This document shows, one piece after another, positions 24,101 through 34,271 of a stretch of DNA of 64,000 nt (positions are counted from its first letter, which is position 1; each line of letters begins with the position of its first letter). Under the pieces are notes generated by a model. That model was not told where the DNA came from, did not search any database, and saw nothing but the letters and a program-made list of their open reading frames with translations. The DNA comes from Lasiodiplodia sp. COLG20 (taxonomy: Eukaryota; Ascomycota; Dothideomycetes; Botryosphaeriales; Botryosphaeriaceae). The stretch lies in assembly GCA_009801085.1 (NCBI GenBank), contig VNWV01000004.1:1302001-1366000 (forward strand). The letters are read 5' to 3'. Both the position numbers and the translations under genes were made by a program.

Positions 24101-24623
24101 TGGAGGGATAGATTGACGAATCGTACGAGGACTGCGGGGCCGGCCTGTCAAGTTGTTCTGGTGAGCCTTGTGTATTGGCGGCAGGCTTGCGCTTGACGTT
24201 CAGCTTGATCGTCTTCTTGATCTTGTCGGTGCCGCGCTTGAAGGCAGAAGACTCTGGCGCAGGGACGGGCTGCTGCGGTTGCGAATTGGACAGGGACTGC
24301 TCGGCCTCGCGCAAAAAGTCCGCCATGGGATCTTCGGCATGCTGAGTTGGTGGGGCACCCGGCGGAGGGCGAGACCCGAAGGTCAAGCCAGGTCCCCGGG
24401 GCTGGGAGGAATGTGCTCCCGAGAGAGGACTGGGCTCCAGTGGCGGTAGCGCTGCTGAAGGACTGGGGGGTACTAACGGGCTGTAGTCGTGGGGGTCGCC
24501 ATGGGTCAGCAGGCGCATCGACGAACCTGCGCGCGAGTATTGCTCAGGCGACGGCGGGTAATCGTCATCGTAGTAGCCATACTCGGGCGGGGCTTGGTAG
24601 TTGGGGGTGCGAGAGCCGTCCAT
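21129..24623 (-). CDS. Chitin synthase, division 1 (class I/II type)
   Basis: Three exons: 24623-22478, 22427-22243, 22187-21129, joining in frame to 1129 aa. Introns are 50 and 55 nt with GTAAGC and GTAAGT donors. The enzyme polymerises N-acetylglucosamine from UDP-GlcNAc at the plasma membrane. The first 330 residues are Pro/Ser-rich and disordered, opening with [15 protein letters not shown]. The catalytic part shows [38 protein letters not shown], the EDR acidic motif and the QRRRW product-binding motif, which the first intron just precedes. A cluster of about seven membrane helices follows, and the protein ends basic and Ser-rich. The sequence is not class III as I know it (that class has a different segment after QRRRW). 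The choice between class I and II is uncertain. The gene is divergent from the membrane-protein gene at 25651. Confidence 0.95.
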
Positions 24624-25650
24624 GGGAGCTCGCGGGCCCGGGGCGCGGGTGGAATGCGATGTGCGTCAGATGTGGGGGATCGCTGGCGGCAGCTCGGCGG
24701 AACTCGAAGCAGCTGGTCTGGAGGCGCGACGCGACGAGCAGAAACGACCGACTAGAAGGGCGGCAGGTAGTGGCGAAGGGAGAGTGTAGTCAAGCAAGCA
24801 GGACAAACAGGCGGCGGGAAAAGTGGGAGCAGAAAAGGCTGGAGGCTGAGGCGCGAGCGCGCTTTGCTGGCTGGGAGGCTGGGAACGACGCTAGGGCTGT
24901 TTGCTGCCCTGGTGTTGTCCGGGCGACAAACCGGTATGGCGCGCCATTGGCCCTGCCGACGCGCGCCGCCCCTGCTGCCCGACGCGACACGCGCGCGCCT
25001 CAGGCACCGCGCAGCCACCTCGGTCCCTTGGGTACGTCATACCCCGTGGGCTCCGCGGACTCCTTCGGCATCCGGCCGCCCCACCAGAAAGCCACTTCGC
25101 CGCGCAACCGTCGACCTCGCCCCTGACTCTCTTTCTGCTCGCAGTTGTTGGCGAAGGCGAGACCAACCTTGCCTGCTGCGTTGGCGATGCTCCCTTCTGC
25201 GGCCGGGTTGCGTGGTGTTGCAACAAAGTCGGCGAGTCGAAGCCGCCCTTGTCCGTCCTTCATTGCAATACCATGCAAACCGTCTTCGTATACCTACTAA
25301 GCACGACTTCTGTGGCTGCACTAGGTGTCAGTGTCAGAATACGATAGGTGCATCCGTTCTAGCCGGAAAGCGCCGCCGCTCCGTGGCCGCGTCCCAAACA
25401 CTGGGCTGGATCAAGGGTTCCCCCACAGTTCGAGGACAGACAAGCTTTAATCCCTCAAGGCTTGTTTCTGCACTGGCTTCGTATTGGCCGCTGTCAACGA
25501 CTGTCTGGTGCAACGCAAGCCGCACACTAACCCCAAAATCATCACCTTTTCCTCGTCACCCTTTCCCTTCATCCAGAAATCGCGCCTTCATAATACGAGC
25601 TGATTTCCCCCCAAGCCACGACCTGCCCATTCTCTCCTTTCTGACCTACC
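24624..25650. other. Divergent promoter region
   Basis: About 1 kb between the start codons of the chitin synthase (minus) and the membrane-protein gene (plus). The final 120 nt are pyrimidine-rich on the plus strand, as expected for a fungal leader. The overlapping frames here are Arg/Ala/Pro-rich and look spurious. Confidence 0.5.
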
Positions 25651-26656
25651 ATGCATCGAAAAATGTCTGCCCATCTCTTCGCTTTTTACTTCTTTCTTCT
25701 GTTCGCCATCTTGACCGACGGCCATCACGCACCCCCATGCAAGAAGCTGGATCCCACCAACGCCGCCAGCAGTGGCAGCATCCTCAACAGCACGCGGCTC
25801 GTGCTGACATTGGAATGTACTGACTGTCCCGTGTTCGACATTGGCATCGAAAAATCTTGGAAGAGCAATGATGCCACACTCGTACGCCTCGAAACCGCCG
25901 AAGAGAAGGCGTCGCTAACCGCCGTAGATATACGACCTCACCATGTCCGACACAAGAGCAGGAAACCTAGCCTGGACTCACGCAGATCCAATCGATGTCG
26001 ACCGCCGTATACCATTCTTTCCGCCCGTCGACTTTGGATCACTCTCCCCATTTCAAAGGGGGCTCAACCTGTTAGCCCCGCCTTCCACAACCGTGTCCGA
26101 ATATCTGGATGGCGCTGTCGAATCAGTAACGCCCCTCCGCGTACCCGGTGCAGTTACGAGCATCGGCATTGCCAATCCGCATCGCTGGAATATCAGTCGC
26201 ATCTCCTACATTAACGGTTTAGCGTATACAGGTCCGGGGAAGGAGTTATTTGACATCTCAGTTGTCCTGGTTTACCTGTTTCAAAACGGCACAGAGCCAG
26301 TCGAGATTGTATGGTGGGAAATCCAGGACATTGATGACTACCACAAGGACACATCCGAGCCACAGCTACCTCCCGGTCTGGAGCTCAAGCTCCTGGGAGT
26401 AGAAGAAAGCGATTATCGCCAACAGGGGGAAGAAAGTAGTGTTATAGCAGCACCCCTGGGACTTGGCAGACCATATTGGACTCCTTTAGTATTCATTACC
26501 TTGGGGGTTGCTGCCCTCTGCGTCCTATTGGCGAGATTGGTTGCAGGGTGCTTTTGTGGAGACGGCTGCTATGAGTACGGTTTTCTCGAGAAAGACGAGC
26601 GAGAAGTGGATGAGGAACAATGTGCCACTTTGCTTGTTGTGGATCGGAACCCGTAG
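25651..26656 (+). CDS. Small secreted type I membrane protein, function unknown
   Basis: Two exons, 25651-25881 and 25928-26656, joining in frame to 319 aa. The 46-nt intron has a GTACGC donor, a GCTAAC branch site and a TAG acceptor. A signal peptide is clear (LFAFYFFLLFAILTDG). The lumenal part has a C-x2-C-P element (LECTDCPVF) and several N-glycosylation sequons (NST, NIS, NGT). One membrane helix near residues 270-290 (LVFITLGVAALCVLLARLVAG) is followed by a short acidic tail with a Cys cluster. Together these suggest a type I ER or plasma-membrane protein. Without the intron the frame breaks in the middle of the domain, so the two frames belong to one gene. A second Met at residue 5 could also start translation. 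No family name is claimed. Confidence 0.75.
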
Positions 26657-27492
26657 CTCTTCTTTTACCATGAATTTCAAAAGAAATTTACCGTCTAGAA
26701 TTTATCTTCAGAGGTGTTTAACCCTAACTATGCCTATGAGTAGAAGATCTCAAATAATTTCAAGCATGCATCTGAAACCGCAGAGTTGCTTCGAGGGAGA
26801 ATGATGGTTTCAATCAGTAGGAAACAGAAAGTAAGATTTCATGCGACCTACTGTGTGATGGAAACGAAGCACCTTTAGAAGTTCTAGGCTTGAAACATAT
26901 ATGCTATATCATAGGGAGCTCGCGTTTTAATCGGAGCATTTGGGCAAGTTCGTTTTACGATTATGCCGGCAAGGATGAGTTGGTTTTCACGCTAACATCA
27001 AACCCGCATTCTTATTCTTACCTACATAATTCTTACTTCGATAATCATCGCAATGTATACATGGATGTGTGTTAAGTTCGGCCTAGAGACCAGCTACTGT
27101 AAGTAAAGGAAGAAGAAGCCATTAGAGTTGGCATCACATGCTAGAAGCAAGTCGACCCAAAGTTGTTTTTACGATCCGTCAGAAATTAGGGTTGAACGGG
27201 TTGCTAAGCACCAGGCAAGTGCGGGGAAGCGGTTTGTCAGATCTGAGACTGGATCGGCGAGAGCTGGGGTGCTGACGTACAAATTAGTCTATGAGCACAC
27301 ATGCTTATGGGAGTGGACCAGGAACTAAAACCCATATAAAGTCAAGGCTTCCTTCAAGCACTCACATAATATCTTGACTTCTCCTCTCTATAGTCTAGCA
27401 CCGCTATTGTATCATAGAGCAGAGGGATAGGAGGATAGAGAAATTCTCCGCTCGACGTCGTCGCCCACTCGTGAGTACAACAAACAGAGACA
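26657..27492. other. Intergenic: 3' flank and promoter of the dehydrogenase
   Basis: About 0.8 kb, more AT-rich than its surroundings. A TATAAA box at 27335 is the only element I can point to. No gene is seen. Confidence 0.5.
27335..27340 (+). promoter_or_regulatory. TATA box upstream of the short-chain dehydrogenase
   Basis: TATAAA about 155 nt upstream of the ATG at 27493. The spacing allows a short leader. It is a motif match only. Confidence 0.45.
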
Positions 27493-28281
27493 ATGCAGTC
27501 GAACAAGTTGGGTTTCTCCTGTGCCTTGGTCACTGGAGGCGGTGGCGGCATTGGCAAGGCCTTTTCTGAGTACCTGATTAAGAAAGGAAAAAAAGTCATC
27601 ATCGCGGGCCGCACCGAGTCCAATCTCGCATCCACGGCCAAAGAGATCGGGGCTACGGCCTACTATGTTCTGGATACTAGCGCAACCTCGACATTTCCCT
27701 CGTTCATCCAGAAGATCATCACGGAGCACCCCGAAATCGACTGCCTGATCAACAACGCGGGCATACAGCGACCACTGCAGGTGCTCAAAAATAACGCAAC
27801 CGACTTCCTCGAGAAGGCGGACCAAGAGATCGACACAAACATCCGCGGGCCGATGCACCTTGCGCTAGGCCTACTACCACACTTTCAGTCCAACCCGAAC
27901 GGTGCCGTCATCATCAATGTGTCCAGTGTGCTGGGGTTCGTGCCAATCAGCATCATAAACCCCGTCTACAACGGCACGAAGGCATGGCTGCATTTCTGGT
28001 CAATGAACCTGCGCACGCAGCTGCGGGACACGAAGATCAAGGTCGTTGAGATTGCGCCGCCTACGGTCGCGACGGCTCTGCACCGTGAGCGAGACGACCC
28101 GGACGACAACAAGAAGGATAAGAACCCGAATGCATTGAGCGTGGAGGAGTTCATGGAGGAAGTCGCCAGGAAACTGGAGAGGGGCGACGAGACGATCGGA
28201 GCTGGTATGGCAGCTGAGTTGGTGGATAGGTGGTTCGGCGCGTTTGGCGATCAGTATGCGGAGGCTGCTGGTGGGAAATAG
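27493..28281 (+). CDS. Short-chain dehydrogenase/reductase, DltE-like
   Basis: Single exon, 262 aa, a usual length for classical SDRs. The nucleotide-binding motif TGGGGGIG lies at residues 14-21. A conserved AGR follows strand 2 (residues 38-40), which may favour NADP(H). NNAG is at 87-90, the catalytic Ser at about 144, and the YxxxK pair is Tyr159/Lys163 (YNGTK). The overall pattern resembles the DltE-like group of oxidoreductases acting on unknown carbonyl or alcohol substrates. The C-terminal region has a charged loop (RDDPDDNKKDKNPN) and then helices, with no targeting signal, so it is probably cytosolic. A TATA box lies about 155 nt upstream. The neighbour downstream on the same strand (Pcs1) is functionally unrelated. 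Confidence 0.92.
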   Translation: MQSNKLGFSCALVTGGGGGIGKAFSEYLIKKGKKVIIAGRTESNLASTAKEIGATAYYVLDTSATSTFPSFIQKIITEHPEIDCLINNAGIQRPLQVLKNNATDFLEKADQEIDTNIRGPMHLALGLLPHFQSNPNGAVIINVSSVLGFVPISIINPVYNGTKAWLHFWSMNLRTQLRDTKIKVVEIAPPTVATALHRERDDPDDNKKDKNPNALSVEEFMEEVARKLERGDETIGAGMAAELVDRWFGAFGDQYAEAAGGK

Positions 28282-28517
28282 CTATGGGGTTACTTACTGG
28301 AATATATGTTATGTGGAGAGTTGTGGTGCTTGGTGAGATGCTATGATGTCCGAAATAGGACTAGCGTGGGCGTGTCGCGCTTGCCGGCGGCGGATTTGCA
28401 TTGTTTACGCCTGCAGCTTACAAGCTCCTCCCCGCCAGCCCTCGTCGCCAACTCCCGCCGGACACCACAACGACAACCATCCACTCCCGCGCGACTACGC
28501 GCCCCCGCTGCACAACC

Positions 28518-30098
28518 ATGTCTCGACGCGCAGCTGCGCCTACTCTTTCCTACATGGTCGACGAGTCTGCCTCCGAGGACGAATTCGCCAAGGATTCAAT
28601 TGCCCACAGCATGACCTCCGATTCCCTCGTCGAGAACGCCGTGCCCACCAAGAGGCGGACTGTCGGTCGCCCAAAGGCAGCCGCTGCCAAAGTTCAAAAA
28701 ACAACTCGACGAACCAGTGGCGCATCTGCCACCGCAGGGAAGGCCAGAGTCGCAAAGAAAGCGCCACCGAAGAGGGAGGCTTTGGCTGAAAGACCTGAGC
28801 CCAATGCCACGGACACTGAGGAGGCTGAAGAGTTCGACGATTTGGAGAACGCTGCCCCGCTTGCGACGAGCAAAGCCAGAGGTCGCCGTAAACAGGCCGA
28901 CCAGAGCATAACCGCGCCAGAACCGGCGAAGAAAGCCAAGGCCGCACCGAAGGGACGAGCCCGACAGACGAAGAAGGAGCCCTCTCCGGACCCGCCAGCG
29001 ATGATTGTTCCCGAGACGCAGGATGACCTAGATCTAATGGACATCGAACCATCGATTGAGGACATCCCGGAGCTGCCTGAGACCCAGCCGTTGCCGAGGC
29101 AAGACAATCGCGCCAGATCTGTCTCCAAGCAGCGCGCACCGGCATCTTTCAGACGGGGAGGCAGCGCCGCCTCAGATACCGAAAGGCTGGGCAACGAGCC
29201 AACGCTGCGCAGGAAGCTTGGTGATCTCACCAAGAAGTTCGAGAATCTGGACGTCAAATATCAGAGCCTGCGCGACGTTGGTGTACGCGATGCCGGGGTC
29301 AATTTCGAGAATCTTAAGAAGAGCACGGATGATAGAGCAAGAGGTAAGTCTTGCCAGTCTGCAAAATTGAGAGGCCAGAAGCGCTGACTCTGGTACAGCA
29401 CAGGATGACCTCATTGCCTCGTTGAAGAAAGAATTGGCCGCTCAACGTGCCTTGGCGATGGAATCTAAATCTTTGAAGAGTCGAGTGGCTGAGCTCAGCG
29501 CGACCAACAAGCAACTTGCGTCTGAGAAGAAAGCACTCCACACTCAACTCTCAGAGTCGCAGACCGAAGTCAAGACGCTCACAGCGAAGTTGGCCGCCAC
29601 AAGAGCTTCGTCGACGAACCCTGAGCCCAAGGTGCCAGGCAGCGCCGTCAAGGCTCAGAGAGCAATGACCGCCGGCAGCTCTGAGGCAGCAAAGGATTCT
29701 CAGATCAGGCAATTGAAGGAGGACCTCTACAGCGACCTTACTGGGCTGATCGTTAGAGCAGTCAAGCGTGGAGAGGACGAAGACATTTACGACTGCATTC
29801 AAACTGGTCGCAATGGCAGTAAGTCGTCCCCGTGTGTACGACGCGACAACTCATTGACATTTGTAAAGCGCTGCATTTCCATCTTGCCGTCGCTTCGGAC
29901 GATAATCCGTCCAGCCAGAGTTATGAAGAGGCTGAATTCGCGTATACGCCTTTACTTGACGAGAACAGGGATCGTGACCTCTTGGACATCCTGCCAGATT
30001 ACCTGACCGAAGAGATCTGCTTCCCTCGCAGTAGTGCGGCGAAGTTCTATGCAAAAGTAGTCGACTGCATGACAAAGAAGGTTGTTATCGAGGATTAG
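28518..30098 (+). CDS. PCS1: Monopolin complex subunit Pcs1/Csm1
   Basis: Three exons: 28518-29343, 29399-29818, 29869-30098, joining in frame to 491 aa. Introns are 55 and 50 nt with GTAAGT donors. The start is the first ATG in frame. Residues 1-230 are Lys/Arg/Ala/Pro-rich and disordered, with a GRPK element (AT-hook-like) near residue 50. A coiled coil follows (about 240-370: KLGDLTKKFENLD, then SLKKELAAQR and SRVAELSATNK). The C-terminal globular domain (about 390-485) runs from DLYSDLTGLIVRAVKRGEDE to KFYAKVVDCMTKK and matches the Csm1/Pcs1 family. Monopolin clamps microtubule-binding sites at kinetochores and acts in rDNA organisation, in complex with Mde4/Lrs4. Its partner is not in this window. 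The second intron cuts the globular domain, and only the spliced form keeps it intact. Confidence 0.85.
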
Positions 30099-33000
30099 AC
30101 GGAATTCATTCTGGGGATGGGAGAGGAAAGGACGGTACGGTTGGGTCTGGGCGTAATGGGCACTGCAATATACCTCTGGGTTCGCTTTACTGGATTTGTG
30201 TCTGGTACACCACTGTCTTTCTACGGTCATGGGATTATCCGGTTGCCCGGCTTTTGGTGCGGGTATTATTGAACATTTACACCAATGCAATGATGACTCC
30301 TGCTCCTTTCGGAGTAGGGCAGACAAACAACCCATTGACCTCGCGAGCATGATGGTAGCCTATGTCCGCATGTGTTGAGGCGGCGTAACGCCGGCACCAA
30401 CGGCACAAAAGGTACTACCCTACTTGATCCGCTTTCTGAACACGGTTAGACTCTCTTGGTAGATAAAGTGAGTGATCTGCACGTGCATGTAAGTTTGCAT
30501 ATACAACAGCGTACGGACGTCGAATCCGATTATCCAAGAAAGTGGAGTGCAACATACCATGCGTGATATTCTTGCGAAGGGAGGAATGGCAAGAGGGCCC
30601 GAATGCAATCCGCAATAATTGGGCGTGTTTGGTACTGCTGGATCAAGAGTCCACAACCGCCCATGGACGTCCCATGACGCGATTCGGTACGCTATAAGCT
30701 CTCTGTGGCACGCAGATCCGACGTTCGAAGTTATCGATGGACGGGCCAATTGCAAGAAGAGCCACAATCGAAAGCAGTGGTGTGGCTGACGAAAACGGTA
30801 GGCTGACTCTGCTTCTACTTGGCTTAGTAGGACCAAAAGGGGGAAGGAAGGGATTTGATGGCTGTTGTGAGCAAGGACTTGGTATCTGTGACGGTGAAGG
30901 AGTGGTGACCATGTTGCCGTTCTCTCAAGGCTGCTTGCTTTTGTTATTGTTCACCACTGTGCATTCTCTGTCCAATTCACAGCGGACAGTATTGTCGAGA
31001 ACCAACTGCTGTGCCCATCCCTAACCGCTAGCATGAGCACCTCTTGTACGCTACGCATTCCTATGCACCAGAGGCTCAGCAAAATTTTTCTCTGAGACAT
31101 CGTGGTCACCCATGCAGCGGCATGTAGTGGCAGGTGGTCTCGAGTCGGGATTGACGACACACCGCAAGTCAGGTCTCGAAGGAACAGAAATTGTAGTCCG
31201 CGATACCGACACCCCTGCTACGCGCGACCCGAGCGCCCTTCACCAACCCATGTCTTTCATTTGCGACGTTCAAAGTTATGGAGCAACCTGCCAATAGCGA
31301 GCGACATCGTGAGTGCCAGTAGCGGTCAAAGCCACAGGGTGCAGGGAAGCACTGATGAGGAGCTATGGTAGACTATGGGTGCTGGCGCCCCCATCAAGGT
31401 GACCATCGCTTTTCGGACCGGCTTTTGGGCCGAGGGCGCGATGCGGCGGGCTTACCGCTGGATCGGTGCGCTGGCGGTGGCTTTGGTGGCTTGCACTCCG
31501 TGGACCACGACCCTTGCCTCTCAGGAGGGCGACGGAAATGAGCAGAGAAGATTCGCTTGGGCTGGGTGTAGGCGTTGCTGGACTGAGGCAGGCAGAGGCA
31601 CAGGCGAGAGGGATCATCCTTGTGCGGGGACTCGCGCGCTCTCGCAGGAACAAGTCGATCCCGAGCAGACTGCACGATGGAGACTTCGCAGCAAATGACA
31701 TGGAGATGCTCACGATCACGGCGACGTCATAGTCGCTGTTCTTTTTGCGTTGCCGAATTCGCGGCGCACCGCACCTCTCAGCCCTGCAGCATTTGATCGA
31801 ATGACCAATCTCCTCGTCTGCACGCACACCGAGGGCAGCTGTCTCAGGCGCGAGACATACGAGTGGACGAGCTCGTATCTGATGCACATCCTCGCCAAAC
31901 GCCTGTCTAATGCCTTTTTACAGCCGCCGATCTGACGGAGACGGCAAAGAGCTAACGGCCTGCGACCCCGGGTACCGTCAGTTCCTTCCCACCCAAGCAC
32001 CCAGCCAATGCCTCTAACCGCCGGGGGGCAATACTCGTCCGACAACTTCCAACGTAGGGACAAGACCTTGGCTCGCCCTCTGACCAGCCAGATTGCGCCG
32101 TCGGCTCGCGGTCCGCCGGCTTGGTAGGGCCGCGCGTTGCACCGCAGAGCCAGTCTGCCGGCAAACTTTTATCATCTCTTCCCTCGAGGCCTCGCCCAGC
32201 ACTCATGGTCCAGCACGCATTGGCCGACGGGGAAATCATGCTCGCTCAGGCTGTAAGTCAACGCCCTCACGAGGGAACGTGAAGCGTTAGCCAAGACTCC
32301 AACCAGCTGCCAAGAGCCCATGGAAAGGGGAACAGATCTGTGGAGTTGGGCGAACAGTAGACTCCCACACAGCCATTCTGCATTGGGAGGTTCGTGCATG
32401 TTTCTGTTGCCAGGAATTCATCGGTAGTTGGGATGAGGTGCAACGTAAGATATGAGCGTGTGAGCGACAACCCGTGTGGGTAATTAATGTCTACATCAGG
32501 ACGCATTCGAATAGCTTTGTGTTTTACATATGCAAGAAGGAACTTGCTTCAACTTCCTATGCAGAAAAGATGTACCACCTTCTGCAGGATATAGAAATGT
32601 ATAATTCTCTGCGACTCACCGTATAGACCAGTGCCTTTATATCCTAGAGAGTGCGCAGAGAGGTTATCGCGTATTCTCGGGTTGCATGAACGTTCAGCAA
32701 CAGGCTGTGGCACAGCATAACAGAAAGTTGAAGCATTTTCTAATGCGCCGACACTAGAGCATGAGCTTCTCGCAAATGTGCTTCACATCGACGTCCCAGT
32801 AAACACAGCAATCGCTTCGTCGTGCCAGATCCTATGGCCTGATTCTGTGAGCTGGAATGCTCGATTTCACCCTGTGACACAAGTTACAGACATATTTCAA
32901 CTCGACTTATCCTGACATATGAGCATGTACAACATCACAGGAGGGGCCAAATGCTGCCGAGCCGAGAGTAGGGATACAGTCATGAGAATGTCCGAGTGAG

Positions 33001-33330
33001 AGTCGAAGCAATTAGATCCGGTCAAACGTATGTGCGTTATCAGGACTGCGCGCGCCTCCAAGGCTGAGGTCCTTGTATCAAGTGCATCGACGTTCCCAGA
33101 GCCATTGGAAATTGGCCGTGTCTGCGGTAAGTCCCAACGTCACGCAAGCAGAGGGGTAGATATTGGCAATCAAGCGTCATCTTCTAGGTCGGAACCTTTC
33201 AGACTCGGCGACACCTTGTATGGGGTAAACCTTCATTGGCTCTATGCCTATTTTGCCGTCCCTGGTATCCGAACCAAAAAGCCCTGATCGCCCTTTTATG
33301 CTCCCTCGTTCATTTCCTTTTCGAAGCCAT
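30099..33330. other. 3.2 kb region without a recognisable gene
   Basis: Between the Pcs1 stop and the eS17 stop (convergent). Only short frames on both strands, the longest about 174 codons (31363-31887, minus), Arg/Ser/Pro-rich with no family resemblance and no splice partners I could find. 3' UTRs occupy the ends. No repeats, tRNA or transposon ends were seen. It is the second-largest gene-free stretch here. Confidence 0.45.
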
Positions 33331-33937
33331 TTACTGGCCGGGGCGGCGGTCTCCGAAGCGGCGGGGGCGCTCGGCAACCTGCTGCTGAGCAACGGGAACG
33401 ACGTTGACGGGGATGGAGTCAAACTGCACGAATTCATTAGTCCCCATGGTGCATGATGGGCACATCTGGGCAAACTTACGCCCAGGCTCTTGAGGAGATC
33501 CTTGGTCTCCTGGTCGACGTCGAGCTGGCCGCTGTCGGAGTTCTGGGTGAAGTCGAGAGCGGAAACCTCAGGAACGTATTGATCCTTGCGCTCACGCTCC
33601 TCCTCCTGCAGCTTGAAGGAGATACCGCGGACAGGACCACGCTGGATACGCTTCATCAAGTGGGTGGTGTAGCCGGCAATCTGTAGGTGCACGTGTCAGG
33701 GCGGGTTTTCGCAATTCGAGGAGCTGATGCGAACCTTGTTGCGGAGGCGCTTCGAGGCGATAATAGCAATCTCATCGCAGATCCTCTGTGATTAAAGGTC
33801 AGCGTTGGCTCGCCGTTGGCGGCGATTCTGGGCACACATACCTTGTTGGTCTCGAAGTCGAGGGTGAGCTTGGGGTAGTACCGCTCAATGATGACCTTGG
33901 CGGACTTCTTGACGGTCTTGGTGCGAACGCGACCCAT
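33331..33937 (-). CDS. RPS17: 40S ribosomal protein eS17
   Basis: Four exons: 33937-33842, 33785-33735, 33680-33480, 33423-33331, joining in frame to 146 aa, the usual length for fungal S17. Starts [20 protein letters not shown], then continues through the [34 protein letters not shown] and [12 protein letters not shown] segments of the family. Ends with the Pro/Arg-rich tail [13 protein letters not shown]. It is a structural component of the small cytosolic ribosomal subunit. Introns are 54-56 nt. The second exon is only 51 nt. The donor of intron 2 (GTTCGC) is weak but is needed to restore the highly conserved [12 protein letters not shown] sequence. The next gene on the same strand upstream encodes a mitochondrial ribosomal protein. 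Confidence 0.97.
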
Positions 33938-34271
33938 GGTGGCTGTCGAACGGTGTTGATGTGGAGGAAAAGGCTGGTTCGGTGCGGCTGCAGGTCGTCG
34001 TCGTCGGAGACAAGAAAGTGTGGAAGTGCGCCCGAAAAGAGGTCGTCCCGGCTGTGCGTCGGCGAAACCGCGCAAGCGAGCCCGCCTGTCACGTGAGGAG
34101 CCATGGAGCTTCGGGCACCACCCGCCCACCCCTCCTGTCCACAGTGGTCGCGAAAGTAGAAAAGTTGGTATATGGTCGGTTTGTACAAGCGCCTGTGGGC
34201 AAGTTTCATGAATCACACTATGCCCCCCACATCATTCCGTATCATACATAAAAGACGCTTTCTCGGCTGCT
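33938..34271. other. eS17 promoter region
   Basis: 334 nt between the mitochondrial ribosomal gene's stop and the eS17 start, both on the minus strand. It holds the eS17 leader and promoter. The eS17 ATG sits in a GCCACC context. No further element was identified. Confidence 0.5.

Noticed and set aside
22611..24116. Long plus-strand open frames antisense to the chitin synthase (22611-23408 and 23418-24116)
   Set aside because: They mirror the codon bias of the minus-strand gene, have no family resemblance, and the minus strand carries all chitin synthase motifs.
24864..25823. 319-codon plus-strand frame before the type I membrane protein
   Set aside because: Arg/Ala/Pro/Ser-rich, overlaps the promoter and the signal-peptide exon in another frame; the signal peptide frame is far better.
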